Positions 14,314 to 23,678 of a stretch of 64,000 nucleotides of DNA are shown one piece after another; the stretch's first letter is position 1, and every line of letters starts with the position of its first letter. The notes beneath the pieces were generated by a model. That model worked only from the letters and a program-made list of their open reading frames with translations. It did no database searches and was not told the DNA's origin. This DNA comes from Saccharothrix sp. S26 (GTDB lineage: Bacteria; Actinomycetota; Actinomycetes; Mycobacteriales; Pseudonocardiaceae), in assembly GCF_021390395.1 (NCBI RefSeq), contig NZ_JAJUWT010000001.1, positions 434,001 through 498,000 on the forward strand, read 5' to 3'. Position numbers and translations under genes: made by a program.

Positions 14314-14724
14314 ATGGACGTCATCGCACTCATCGGCCGCATCCTGTTCGTGCTCCTGTTCTTCGGCTCGGCGATGGGGCACCTCACGCAGACGGCGGCG
14401 ATGGCCGGTTACGCGGCGTCCAAGGGCGTCCCGTCGGCCAAGGCCGCCACGTTCGGCAGCGGTGTGCTGATGGCCATCGGCGGGTTGATGCTGCTCCTGG
14501 GTGTGTGGGCGGATCTCGGCGCGCTGCTGCTGGTGCTGTTCCTGCTGCCCACGGCGTTCCTCATGCACAACTTCTGGAAGGAGACCGACCCGCAGGCCAG
14601 GCAGATGGAGATGATCCAGTTCAACAAGGACTTGGCCCTGGCGGGCGGCGCGTTGATGTTCTTCGGCCTGTACGCGGGCCCCGGCTCCGAACTGGGCCTC
14701 ACCATCACCGGACCGCTGTTCTGA
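14314..14724 (+). CDS. DoxX-family membrane protein
   Basis: 136 residues with four hydrophobic helices (ALIGRILFVLLFFGSAMGHL, GSGVLMAIGGLMLLLGVWAD, ALLLVLFLLPTAFLMHNFW, LALAGGALMFFGLYA). The first helix and the HNFWKETDPQ loop are typical of DoxX/DoxD-like proteins linked to redox balance. CCGGAGGTCGTC before ATG 14314 is a good ribosome-binding site. It sits just before the radical-SAM gene. Confidence 0.88.
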   Translation: MDVIALIGRILFVLLFFGSAMGHLTQTAAMAGYAASKGVPSAKAATFGSGVLMAIGGLMLLLGVWADLGALLLVLFLLPTAFLMHNFWKETDPQARQMEMIQFNKDLALAGGALMFFGLYAGPGSELGLTITGPLF

Positions 14725-14756
14725 TGCCCGTAGGCACTCCCGTTACCCTGGTCGAC

Positions 14757-16721
14757 GTGAGTGTCGAGTCGGTTTTCCCCGCCCTGGAACCCCTGCTGCC
14801 GAGGGTGTCCAAGCCGGTGCAGTACGTCGGCGGGGAACTCAACGCCACCGTCAAGGACTGGGACGCCGCCGCGGTGCGGTGGGCGCTGATGTACCCGGAC
14901 GCCTACGAGGTCGGGCTGCCCAACCAGGGCGTCATGATCCTCTACGAGGTCCTCAACGAGCAGCCGGACGTGCTGGCCGAGCGGACCTACGCGGTGTGGC
15001 CCGACCTCGAGCGGCTGATGCGCGAGCACGGCGTGCCGCAGTTCACCGTGGACTCGCACCGGCCGGTCGGCGCGTTCGACCTGCTCGGCGTGAGCTTCGC
15101 GACCGAGCTGGGCTACACGAACCTGCTCAACGCGCTCGACCTGGCCGGCATCCCGATCCACGCCGCCGACCGCACCGATGACCACCCGATCGTGGTGGCG
15201 GGCGGGCACGCGGCGTTCAACCCGGAGCCGATCTCGCCGTTCGTGGACGCGGCCGTCCTCGGTGACGGCGAGGAAGCCGTCCTGGAGATCACCGACCTCG
15301 TCCGCGCGTGGAAGGCCGAGGGCCGCCCCGGCGGGCGTGACGAGATCCTGACCAGGCTCGCCGAGACCGGCGGCGTGTACGTGCCCCGGTTCTACGACGT
15401 GGAGTACCTGCCCGACGGCCGCATCCAGCGCGTGGTGCCCAACCGCGAGCGGGTGCCGTACCGGGTGTTCAAGCGGACCACGATGGACCTCGACGCGTGG
15501 CCGTACCCGAAGCAGCCGCTGGTGCCGCTCGCGGAGAGCGTGCACGAGCGGATGAGCGTGGAGATCTTCCGCGGCTGCACGCGCGGCTGCCGGTTCTGCC
15601 AGGCGGGCATGATCACCCGCCCGGTGCGCGAGCGGTCCATCGAGGGCATCGGCGCGATGGTGCAGCGCGGCCTGGAGGCGACCGGGTTCGAGGAGGTCGG
15701 CCTGCTGTCGCTGTCCAGCGCGGACCACTCGGAGATCGCCGAGATCACCAAGGGCCTCGCCGACCGCTACGAGGGCACGAACACCAGCCTGTCGCTGCCG
15801 TCGACCCGGGTGGACGCGTTCAACATCGACCTGGCCAACGAGCTGTCCCGCAACGGCCGCCGCTCGGGCCTCACGTTCGCCCCGGAGGGCGGCAGCGAAC
15901 GCCTCCGCCGCGTGATCAACAAGATGGTGTCGGAGGACGACCTCATCCGCACGGTCAGCGCGGCGTTCAGCGCGGGCTGGCGGCAGGTGAAGCTGTACTT
16001 CATGTGCGGCCTGCCCACCGAGACCGACGACGACGTGCTGCAGATCGCCGAGATGGCCAAGAACGTCATCCGCGCGGGCCGCGAGGTCTCCGGCCGCAAG
16101 GACATCCGCTGCACGATCTCCATCGGCGGGTTCGTGCCCAAGCCGCACACCCCGTTCCAGTGGGCCGCGCAGTGCGACCCGGACACGGTGGACGACCGGT
16201 TGAAGAAGCTGCGTGACGCGGTGAACTCCGACCGCGCGCTGGGCCGCAACATCGGCATGCGCTACCACGACGGCAAGCCGTCCCTGATCGAAGGGCTGCT
16301 CTCGCGCGGCGACCGGCGCATCGGCAGGGTCATCGAGCGGGTGTGGCGCGAGGGCGGCCGGTTCGACGGCTGGTCCGAGCACTTCTCCTACGACCGCTGG
16401 GTCCGGGCGGCCGAGGCGGAGCTGACCCCGTTGGGCGTGGACCTGGCCTGGTTCACCACGCGGGAGCGCGAGGAGCTGGAAGTCCTGCCCTGGGACCACC
16501 TGGACTCGGGCTTGGACAAGGAGTGGCTCTGGGCGGACTGGCAGGACGCGCTGGACGAGCGCGAGCAGGACGACTGCCGCTGGACGCCGTGCTTCGACTG
16601 CGGCGTGTGCCCGGCCATGGGCACCGACATCGAGGTCGGGCCGACCGGTCGGACGCTGCTGCCGATCTCCCCGGTCGGCAAGGGCTCGCCGGTGCGCAAC
16701 CCGACGTTGACCAAGGGCTGA
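14757..16721 (+). CDS. B12-binding-domain radical SAM protein, TIGR03960 family
   Basis: 654 residues from the GTG at 14757, placed seven bases after TACCCT (leaderless pattern); an upstream ATG at 14724 gives a less typical N-terminus. The N-terminal B12-binding-like domain includes MYPDAYEVGLPNQG. The radical-SAM cluster motif CTRGCRFCQAG lies near residue 275, followed by FAPEGGSERLRRVIN and FMCGLPTETDDDV. A C-terminal cysteine set (CFDCGVCPAMGT) may hold a second Fe-S centre. The family is usually immediately followed by a TIGR03936/DUF2344 gene. Here the partner is at 19056, 2.3 kb away, separated by a dead barstar gene and a protease. The reaction is not established; tRNA or rRNA modification is often suggested. 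Confidence 0.93.
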   Translation: MSVESVFPALEPLLPRVSKPVQYVGGELNATVKDWDAAAVRWALMYPDAYEVGLPNQGVMILYEVLNEQPDVLAERTYAVWPDLERLMREHGVPQFTVDSHRPVGAFDLLGVSFATELGYTNLLNALDLAGIPIHAADRTDDHPIVVAGGHAAFNPEPISPFVDAAVLGDGEEAVLEITDLVRAWKAEGRPGGRDEILTRLAETGGVYVPRFYDVEYLPDGRIQRVVPNRERVPYRVFKRTTMDLDAWPYPKQPLVPLAESVHERMSVEIFRGCTRGCRFCQAGMITRPVRERSIEGIGAMVQRGLEATGFEEVGLLSLSSADHSEIAEITKGLADRYEGTNTSLSLPSTRVDAFNIDLANELSRNGRRSGLTFAPEGGSERLRRVINKMVSEDDLIRTVSAAFSAGWRQVKLYFMCGLPTETDDDVLQIAEMAKNVIRAGREVSGRKDIRCTISIGGFVPKPHTPFQWAAQCDPDTVDDRLKKLRDAVNSDRALGRNIGMRYHDGKPSLIEGLLSRGDRRIGRVIERVWREGGRFDGWSEHFSYDRWVRAAEAELTPLGVDLAWFTTREREELEVLPWDHLDSGLDKEWLWADWQDALDEREQDDCRWTPCFDCGVCPAMGTDIEVGPTGRTLLPISPVGKGSPVRNPTLTKG

Positions 16722-16812
16722 CGGCTCAGGGACGGGCCTCGGCGACGTCGACCAGAGCGCGCGCATCGGGCAGACGCGAGCGGCCGCACGTGTCCGCGGT
16801 GCAGGTGGAGCA

Positions 16813-17300
16813 TCAGTCCTCGGTCGGGCGACGCTCGGAGTCCAGCCACTCGGCGTCGTTCCACGTCACCGGTGTGGCGCCGACGGGCGCGAACCGGATG
16901 TCCGGATCGTCGCTCTGCACCAGGCACAGGAGGCGGCGGCCGAAGAGGGCGGCGCTGCGGGAGTGGTCGGCCAGGGTGTCGAGCGTGATCTGAGCCGGAC
17001 GTGTTCGGTGCCCAGCCGTAGTCCTGGTTCACCACGTCCCGCACGCAGTCGTTGAAGGAGTCGAAGCTGGAGCCGTGGTAGTCGGGAACCCGAGTGCGAC
17101 GGCCATGTCGCGGTGGAGGTCGCGTTCAGAACAACGTCACCGGCGAGTTGATCAACAAAGGGGACGCGAGGTCGTCACCGAGGTCCGACTCGGGGTCGAA
17201 AGCCGCCATGGTGGCGAGGTTGGTCAAGCCGGCCCACCACGGCTCGTGTTTTCCGGGTCGCGCAGCCAGACGTTGATGGCGGTGTGGACGCGGGACCCTC
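16813..17300 (-). pseudogene. Decayed barstar-family (ribonuclease inhibitor-like) gene
   Basis: Minus-strand pieces in three shifting frames rebuild one protein. They are INVWLRDPE / PWWAGLTNLATMAAF / FDPESDLGDDLASPLLINSP, then SERDLHRDMAVALGF, then PDYHGSSFDSFNDCVRDVVN, then ITLDTLADHSRSAALFGRRL and FAPVGATPVTWNDAEWLDSE, ending at the stop 16813..16815. The D-Y-H-G-S-S-F-D-S-F-N-D-C core is the barstar signature. There is an in-frame stop after NSPVTLF and at least three frameshifts. The exact 5' limit is uncertain. No barnase-like RNase gene lies nearby. Confidence 0.75.
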
Positions 17301-17353
17301 TTCACCGGCGCTGACGGCGCACTGGCGGCCTCCCCGCGTGGCAGGCCGCCGAC

Positions 17354-18835
17354 CTAGTCCCGCACCGCGGCCAGCGCGTCGACCAGGCCGTGGCCGTAGA
17401 AGCCGTTGTACTCCGAGTGGCCCGTGCAGAACGCGTCCTGCACGCCCGTGCCGTTGAGGTCGTAGTCCGCCGGGCACGGCAGCCGCTCCGCCCGCGCGTT
17501 GAGCATCTTCGACAGGTCCAGCGCGGACGCGCCGGGGTGCGCGGACGCCAGCAGCGCCGCCACCCCGCTGACGTGCGGCGCGGCCATCGACGTGCCGCAC
17601 GAGTAGTCGTACCCGGCCGCCGGCACGGTCGACAGCACGCAGCCACCCTGCCCGTCGTCGGGCGACTGCCTGCGGTCGCCGCCCGGCGCGGTCACGTCCA
17701 CCGCGCCCAGCCCGTAGGAGCTGTACCCGGCCTTCACCTTGTCCGCGCCCACCGACGACACGGCCACCACGTTGCGCAGCTGCGCCGGCAGCACCAGGCA
17801 CGTGTTGTCCACCGGCCGCGGCTTGACGTCCTCCGGCGCGGCGTTGGTCGGGCTCATCGCGTCACGGCCCGGCTTGGTCAGGTCGGCCGCCGCGTTGCCC
17901 GTCGCCGCCACCGTCAGCACACCGCGCCCGGACGCGTGCTCGACCGCCCGCCGCACCGCCTCGTAGACCACCGACTGGCCCTGCTCGTCCTGGCAGGTGA
18001 ACACCCACGGGTCGATGAAGTAGCTGTTGTTGGTGATGGTCATGCCCCGTTCGGCGGCCCACATGAACCCGCACACCGCGTACTCGGGGTAGATGAACCC
18101 GGCGTCGTCCACGACCTTCACCGACGCGATCCGCACGCCCGGCGCCACGCCCGTCGTGCCCATGCCGTCGTCGGCCGCCGCGATGGTGCCCGCCACGTGC
18201 GTGCCGTGGCCGGACGTCGTCGGCGCCCACGCCGCGGGCGACGGGTCGGCCACCCCGGTCGTGCAGCCGGCGGACAGCGCCGGGTCCAGCGCGCCGACCA
18301 GGTCGGGGTGCGTCGGGTCGATGCCCGAGTCGAGCACGCCGACCACCACGTCCCGGCTGCCCTTGCTGATCGCGTGCGCCTCGGCCGCCCGGATCAGGTC
18401 CATGTCCCACTGCTCGGCCGTGCGGTCCGCCGTGCCGCCCGCGGCGCGCGCCCCGGTGACCTCGTCGTCCTTCTTCGTCTGCCGGGCCGGCGCGCCGTTG
18501 CGCCTGGACAGGCCGTCGGCCTGCGCGCTGTAGGCCCGGTCCGGGCCGATGCGCCGGCCGAACCGGGGGTCCGGCGAGACGGCCACGGCCACGGCGATCT
18601 CGGGGTAGTAGTGGGCGGTCGTGCCGCACGCGGCGGCGATCTGCGCGTCGGCCAGCGGCGCGCTGGTGCCCGGGGTGAACACGACCAGGTAGCGCAGCGT
18701 GGGGCCGGGTTGGACGCAGTCGACCGCGGTCGCGGGCTGCTCGGGCTCGGCCGCGGCCGAGGTCGCCGAGAAGCACCCGGTCGCGAGCAGGGCCGCGCTG
18801 ACCGCGACCGCTTGGACGCGGCGGTGCAGAGGCAC
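17354..18835 (-). CDS. Secreted subtilisin-like serine protease (S8 family)
   Basis: 493 residues, GTG at 18835 after TGGAGGTCCCCC. The signal peptide ends near residue 30 (ALLATGCFSATSAAA); a cysteine in LLATGC leaves a lipoprotein possible, though the lipobox is poor. A propeptide region runs to about 150. Catalytic residues: Asp in VLDSGIDPTHPD, His in SGHGTHVAGT, Ser in CGTSMAAPHVSG; the oxyanion Asn is in AATGNAAAD. The C-terminal stretch has paired cysteines (RLPCPADYD, DAFCTGHSE). It is an extracellular peptidase of broad type. It lies opposite to, and inside, the normally adjacent TIGR03960/TIGR03936 pair, so it was probably inserted there. Confidence 0.95.
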   Translation of the reverse strand: MPLHRRVQAVAVSAALLATGCFSATSAAAEPEQPATAVDCVQPGPTLRYLVVFTPGTSAPLADAQIAAACGTTAHYYPEIAVAVAVSPDPRFGRRIGPDRAYSAQADGLSRRNGAPARQTKKDDEVTGARAAGGTADRTAEQWDMDLIRAAEAHAISKGSRDVVVGVLDSGIDPTHPDLVGALDPALSAGCTTGVADPSPAAWAPTTSGHGTHVAGTIAAADDGMGTTGVAPGVRIASVKVVDDAGFIYPEYAVCGFMWAAERGMTITNNSYFIDPWVFTCQDEQGQSVVYEAVRRAVEHASGRGVLTVAATGNAAADLTKPGRDAMSPTNAAPEDVKPRPVDNTCLVLPAQLRNVVAVSSVGADKVKAGYSSYGLGAVDVTAPGGDRRQSPDDGQGGCVLSTVPAAGYDYSCGTSMAAPHVSGVAALLASAHPGASALDLSKMLNARAERLPCPADYDLNGTGVQDAFCTGHSEYNGFYGHGLVDALAAVRD

Positions 18836-19055
18836 GGGGGACCTCCAGGGCTGGACCGGTGACGGGGGAGCCGTCGGTCCGACTTCCGGCGAACCGTCGA
18901 TCGGACTGCTGCTGCCGGACCGTAGCCAGACGGGGCGGAGCAGACAAGCGCAACGGTGCCGAACAGGTCCAAGGTACCGTCCTCGTGGAGTAGGAGCGTG
19001 GACCGTTGGGGTGCTCATCCCCGTGGCGGGCCACCCGCACCCAAGGGGAGTAGCA

Positions 19056-19838
19056 CTGAGCCGCCAGCAGCAGCCCAACCCGTCGGCCGCACCCGTGCAG
19101 AAGCTGCGACTGCGCTACGCCAAACGCGGTCGGCTGCGGTTCACGTCACACCGTGACATCGCCCGCACCTTCGAGCGCGCGCTGCGTCGTGCGGGCGTAC
19201 CCATGGCTTATTCCCAGGGCTTCAATCCTCACCCGAAGGTGTCATGGGTGGGCGCGGCGCCCACCGGCGTGGCGAGCGAGGCCGAGTACGTCGAGGTGTC
19301 CGTCGTCGACCCGGTCGACCCCGAAGCGCTGCGGACCGCGCTGGACGCCGTGCTGCCGCCCGGCCTCGACGTGCTGGAGGTCGTCCAGTCGGCCGGCGGC
19401 GCGCTGCCCGAGCGGATCGAGGCGAGCGCGTGGCGGGTGGAGCTGCCCGGCGTGTCGCCCGAAGAACTGACCGAAGCCGTGGCCGCGCTGATGGCGTCGG
19501 AATCCGTGCAGGTCGAGCGGCTGACCAAGGATGGGAAGAAGATCGTGGACGTGCGGCCGGCGATCGTGTCGGCCGAGGTCGGGGCTCCCGCGGACGCGCA
19601 TTCGAGCGATGCGGGACACGATGCACGAGATTTGTCACAGCCGTGTGGGATACTCATGACGGTCGTACGGCAGACAACACCTACCGTGAGACCCGACGAC
19701 GTGCTGAGCGCGCTCCGAGTCGTCGCCGACCTGGTTCCGCCGGTCCCCGCGAAGGCGACCCGGATGGCGCAGGGGCGGCTGGACGATGAAGGCGGCCTGG
19801 TCGACCCGCTTGCCCTGGACAGGGCGGCGGAGGTCTGA
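19056..19838 (+). CDS. TIGR03936/DUF2344 protein, partner of the radical SAM protein
   Basis: About 260 residues; the core begins VQKLRLRYAKRGRLRFTSHR, then FERALRRAGVPMAYSQGFNP, the family hallmark. No ATG fits. The best site is a CTG at 19056 preceded by AAGGGGAG at a five-base gap; in-frame GTGs at 19011 and 19023 lack a ribosome-binding site. The family resembles tRNA-binding or archaeosine/TruB-like folds by reputation only; the role with the radical SAM enzyme is unproven. It leads into rne and is divergent from the protease gene. Confidence 0.88.
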   Translation: MSRQQQPNPSAAPVQKLRLRYAKRGRLRFTSHRDIARTFERALRRAGVPMAYSQGFNPHPKVSWVGAAPTGVASEAEYVEVSVVDPVDPEALRTALDAVLPPGLDVLEVVQSAGGALPERIEASAWRVELPGVSPEELTEAVAALMASESVQVERLTKDGKKIVDVRPAIVSAEVGAPADAHSSDAGHDARDLSQPCGILMTVVRQTTPTVRPDDVLSALRVVADLVPPVPAKATRMAQGRLDDEGGLVDPLALDRAAEV

Positions 19839-20029
19839 CCGGGCGGTGATCGGCGCGGCGCTGACGGCGTCGTCGAAGCAGTTATGGGACCTGCTGTGCC
19901 GCGTGCCCCACGGGTGGGCGCCACAGCGCGAGGCAAGGATTCCCGCCGCCAGCCGCGGCGGTGAGTGGACAAGAGAGGCCCCTGCGCGGCCGCGTCGATT
20001 CCGACGCGCCCGGGGGCGGAGGAGCTGCA

Positions 20030-23000
20030 TTGTCGAACACGGAAAAGCCTGCCGGCCCCGCCGGCGGGGGTAGCGCCACACCCGGACACCCGGACCTGGC
20101 GGATCTGCCCGCCAAGCTGCGGGTGCACGCGCTGGCCAAGCTGCTCGGCGCGAGCAGCAAGGACGTGGTGGCCGCCCTCGCCGACCTGGGCGAGACGGTG
20201 AAGGGCGCGCAGTCGAGCGTGAGCCGAGACCTCGCGCTCAAGGTCGCCGAGAGCCTGCTGGGCTGGGACGACATCGTCACCGGCGAGGTGGACGAGCAGA
20301 CCGAGGAACCGGTGGCGGTGGCCCGCGAGGTCGCGCCGCTGGTGCCGCTGTTCGCGCCGCCGTCCGCGGTGTTCCTGCCGCCGACCCCGGTGGTCAAGGA
20401 CGTCCCGGTCAGCCGGGACGACGACCTCGACGACAACGAGGACGAGACCGACGAGCACGCAGCCGCCGACGACGCCGGCGACGAGGGCGAAGGCCGCCGC
20501 CGCCGCCGTCGTGGTCGGCGTGGCCGCGGTCGCGGCAAGGGCGTCGGCGAGGACAACGGCGAGGACGAGCACGGCGAGGAGGAGGCCGAGGTCGCCGAAG
20601 CCGAGTCCGAGGCCGAGGCCGCCGACGAGCCGTCGGCCGACGAGGAGGGCGCGGGCAGCCGCCGCCGTCGGCGTCGCCGCCGGCGCAAGACCGGCGCCGA
20701 GGAAGAGGCCGCGCCGAGCGAGGACGACCCGCCGAACACGGTCGTGCACGTCCGCGAGCCCGCCCGCGACGCCCGGGACGACAAGGCCGACTCCGAGGCC
20801 GCGCAGAGCGAGGTGCGCAGCGTCCGCGGGTCGACCCGGCTGGAGGCCAAGCGCCAGCGCCGCCGGGACGGCCGCGAGGCCGGTCGCCGCCGTGCCCCCG
20901 TGCTGTCGGAGGCCGAGTTCCTGGCCCGCCGCGAGGCCGTGGAGCGCACGATGGTGGTGCGCGAGCGCGGCGACCGCACGCAGATCGGCGTGCTCGAGGA
21001 CGGCGTCCTGGTCGAGCACTTCGTGACCTCGTCGGGCAGCGGTTCGCTGGTCGGCAACGTCTACCTCGGTCGGGTGCAGAACGTGCTGCCCTCGATGGAG
21101 GCGGCGTTCATCGACATCGGTCGCGGCCGCAACGCGGTGCTGTACGCGGGCGAGGTCGACTGGGACGCGGCCGGCCTGGAGGGCAAGGCCCGCAAGATCG
21201 AGCAGGCCCTGTCGACCGGCGACAGCGTCCTGGTGCAGGTCACCAAGGACCCGGTCGGCCACAAGGGCGCCCGGTTGACCACCCAGATCAGCCTGCCCGG
21301 CCGCTTCCTGGTGTACGTGCCCGGCGGCGGCGCGACCGGCATCAGCCGCAAGCTGCCCGACAACGAGCGCAAGCGCCTCAAGGACATCCTCAAGCGCGTC
21401 GTCCCCGAGGACGCGGGCGTCATCATCCGCACCGCCTCGGAGGGCATCGCCGAGGAGGAGCTGGCCCGCGACGTGACCCGCCTGCAAGCGCAGTGGCAGG
21501 TCATCAAGGACAAGGCCGACACGCCCAAGGCCCAGGCGCCCCAGCTGCTGTACGAAGAGCCGGACCTGCTGGTGAAGGTCGTGCGCGACCTGTTCACCGA
21601 GGACTTCTCGGCGCTCGTCGTCCAGGGCTCGGACGCGTGGGAGACCATCGACGGCTACGTGCGGCACGTCGCGCCGGACCTGCAGGAACGGTTGCGCAAG
21701 CACGTGGGCAACAGCGACGCGTTCACCGAGTACCGCATCGACGAGCAGCTGCTCAAGGCGCTGGACCGCAAGGTCTGGCTGCCGTCGGGCGGCTACCTGG
21801 TCATCGACCGCACCGAGGCGATGACGGTCATCGACGTCAACACCGGCAAGTTCACCGGATCGGGTGGAAACCTCGAGGAGACGGTGACCCGGAACAACCT
21901 GGAGGCGGCCGAGGAGATCGTCCGCCAGCTCAGGTTGCGCGACATCGGCGGCATCATCGTCATCGACTTCATCGACATGGTGCTGGAGTCGAACCGCGAC
22001 CTGGTGCTGCGCCGGTTGACCGAGTGCCTCGGCCGCGACCGCACCCGCCACCAGGTGGCGGAGGTGACGTCGCTGGGCCTGGTGCAGATGACCCGCAAGC
22101 GGGTCGGCACGGGCCTGCTGGAGGCGTTCTCCACCACCTGCGAGCACTGCCGCGGGCGTGGCCTGGTCGTGACGACCGAGCCGATGCACGCGCACGGCAA
22201 CGGCAACGGCAGCGGCAACGGCGGTGGCCAGCAGCAACAGCAGCAGCAGCAGCAGGGCGGTGGCCGCAAGTCGCGCCGCGCGAAGCACGCGGAGGCCCCC
22301 GAGCCGGTGGCCGAGCAGACCGTGGAGCCGACCGAGGAGCCGGAGGCGATCGCCGAGCAGCCGACCTCGGAAGATCCCGTGGCCGCCGTGGTGGAGGAGG
22401 AAGCCGCGCCGGAGACCCCGAAGCGCGACCGCCGCCAACGCCGCCGGGCCCGCCGCGAAGCCGGTGCCGTGGTCAAGCACGGCGACGAGCCCGCCCCGGC
22501 CCCTGCCGCCTCGACTCCCGTTGCCCCGGCCGAGCCGGTCGCAGCCGAGCCGGTCGCGGACACGGCCGCCGAGCCCGCACCGGTGGCCTCGCCGGCCAGG
22601 ACGCGTCGGGTCACCCGGGCGGCCGGGACCGCCGAGCCCGCCACGACGAGCCCTGCCGCGGCCGTCGCCGAGCCCGCGCCGGTCGAGACCGGTCGGATCG
22701 CTCCGCCGGTCGAGACCGCCGAGCCCGCGCCGGTCAAGACGGGTCGGATCGCCCCGGCGGCCGCGACCGTCGAGCCCGCCGCTGCCCCGGCCGCCGAGCC
22801 GGCGCCGTCGACCGCGCCGGTCAAGACCGGCCGGATCACCCCGGTGGCCCGGACCGCCGAGCCCACCACCGAGGCGGAGCCCACGGCCGCGCCGACGGCG
22901 CAGCCCGTCCAGCCGGAGCCCCAGCCGCCCGCCCAGGTCGAACCGACCCGGCCGGCGCGGCCCGAGCCCTCGGCCGACCAGCCGCTCAACGGCCAGCCCA

Positions 23001-23092
23001 CCCCGCCGGTGGTGACCACGCGTCGCCGCACGGCCCGCCGCGCCGCCTCCAGGCCCGCCGGCCCGCCCCTGGGCGCGGTCAAGGAGAGCTGA
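20030..23092 (+). CDS. rne: Ribonuclease E/G
   Basis: About 1,020 residues from a TTG at 20030 with GGAGGAG seven bases upstream; a GTG at 19961 is in frame but has no such site. An N-terminal helical module (LPAKLRVHALAKLLGASSKD, about 25-75) resembles the IF-2 N-terminal repeat. A highly charged region (about 125-300) follows. The S1 domain starts near 338 (VGNVYLGRVQNVLPSMEAAF), the DNase I-like catalytic region holds VIDVNTGKFTGSG near 600 and GIIVIDFIDM, and the Zn-link CEHCRGRG lies near 703. The tail of about 300 residues is Ala/Pro/Glu rich, with a Gln run and repeats of the type EPAPVKTGRI. It processes rRNA and degrades mRNA; the tail may recruit degradosome partners. A long hairpin follows. 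Confidence 0.96.
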   Translation: MSNTEKPAGPAGGGSATPGHPDLADLPAKLRVHALAKLLGASSKDVVAALADLGETVKGAQSSVSRDLALKVAESLLGWDDIVTGEVDEQTEEPVAVAREVAPLVPLFAPPSAVFLPPTPVVKDVPVSRDDDLDDNEDETDEHAAADDAGDEGEGRRRRRRGRRGRGRGKGVGEDNGEDEHGEEEAEVAEAESEAEAADEPSADEEGAGSRRRRRRRRRKTGAEEEAAPSEDDPPNTVVHVREPARDARDDKADSEAAQSEVRSVRGSTRLEAKRQRRRDGREAGRRRAPVLSEAEFLARREAVERTMVVRERGDRTQIGVLEDGVLVEHFVTSSGSGSLVGNVYLGRVQNVLPSMEAAFIDIGRGRNAVLYAGEVDWDAAGLEGKARKIEQALSTGDSVLVQVTKDPVGHKGARLTTQISLPGRFLVYVPGGGATGISRKLPDNERKRLKDILKRVVPEDAGVIIRTASEGIAEEELARDVTRLQAQWQVIKDKADTPKAQAPQLLYEEPDLLVKVVRDLFTEDFSALVVQGSDAWETIDGYVRHVAPDLQERLRKHVGNSDAFTEYRIDEQLLKALDRKVWLPSGGYLVIDRTEAMTVIDVNTGKFTGSGGNLEETVTRNNLEAAEEIVRQLRLRDIGGIIVIDFIDMVLESNRDLVLRRLTECLGRDRTRHQVAEVTSLGLVQMTRKRVGTGLLEAFSTTCEHCRGRGLVVTTEPMHAHGNGNGSGNGGGQQQQQQQQQGGGRKSRRAKHAEAPEPVAEQTVEPTEEPEAIAEQPTSEDPVAAVVEEEAAPETPKRDRRQRRRARREAGAVVKHGDEPAPAPAASTPVAPAEPVAAEPVADTAAEPAPVASPARTRRVTRAAGTAEPATTSPAAAVAEPAPVETGRIAPPVETAEPAPVKTGRIAPAAATVEPAAAPAAEPAPSTAPVKTGRITPVARTAEPTTEAEPTAAPTAQPVQPEPQPPAQVEPTRPARPEPSADQPLNGQPTPPVVTTRRRTARRAASRPAGPPLGAVKES

Positions 23093-23106
23093 CGAGAGCA
23101 CCGCGC

Positions 23107-23145
23107 GCCGAACCGCTGCCCGGCCTGGCCGAGCAGCGGTTCGGC
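23107..23145 (+). terminator. Hairpin terminator after rne
   Basis: GCCGAACCGCTGC and GCAGCGGTTCGGC form a perfect 13-pair stem with a 13-base loop. There is no U-tract, as is common in actinobacteria. Confidence 0.8.
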
Positions 23146-23206
23146 GTGTGCGCGCCCGCCTGCGGTGTGGTCCTGACCAGGGCGAACGGGGTTCGCCGAC
23201 CCCGGT

Positions 23207-23236
23207 TTGACCACGCCGTGCACCGCCACGTAACCT
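23207..23236 (+). promoter_or_regulatory. Promoter of rplU-rpmA
   Basis: TTGACC, an 18-base spacer and TAACCT, about 115 bases before rplU. It fits a vegetative sigma factor. The remaining leader (23237..23349) has no obvious L21-type structure that I can prove. Confidence 0.65.
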
Positions 23237-23349
23237 GATACACGGCCCGCCGTCCGGTGGGCCCAGTCGCGTGAAGCCCAGCTCGCCAGCCAGTGCGGCC
23301 GAGGCGCGCGCGATCCCGTCCCGTCGAGTAGCAGGAGACTTCCGTCCCG

Positions 23350-23664
23350 ATGTACGCGATCGTCAAGACCGGCGGCAAGCAGTACAAGGTGGCTGTCGGC
23401 GACGTCATCGAGGTCGAGAAGCTCGAAGGCGAGCCGGACACCGAGATCACCTTCGCGGCGCCGCTCCTCGTTGTGGACGGCGATGACGTCACCTCCGCGG
23501 CGGACGCCCTGGCGAAGTTCTCGGTGACCGGCAAGGTCGTCGAGCAGACCAAGGGCCCCAAGATCCGCATCCACAAGTTCAAGAACAAGACCGGCTACCA
23601 CAAGCGCCAGGGTCACCGCCAGAAGCTGACCCGCGTCGAGGTCACCGGCATCACCGGTAAGTGA
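23350..23664 (+). CDS. rplU: Large ribosomal subunit protein bL21
   Basis: 104 residues, [20 protein letters not shown] start and the C-terminal basic segment [18 protein letters not shown] that binds 23S rRNA. AGCAGGAGACTTCCGTCCC precedes ATG 23350. It is co-transcribed with rpmA 14 bases downstream. Confidence 0.98.
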   Translation: MYAIVKTGGKQYKVAVGDVIEVEKLEGEPDTEITFAAPLLVVDGDDVTSAADALAKFSVTGKVVEQTKGPKIRIHKFKNKTGYHKRQGHRQKLTRVEVTGITGK

Positions 23665-23678
23665 GGATCTGACTAGCC

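Noticed and set aside
22228-22258. CAG repeat run as a microsatellite or regulatory repeat
   Set aside because: It is in frame and encodes a Gln stretch within the disordered RNase E tail.
19229-23101. A 1,290-codon minus-strand open frame opposite rne
   Set aside because: Same antisense artefact; repetitive Leu/Gly/Arg translation of the RNase E charged and Pro/Ala regions.
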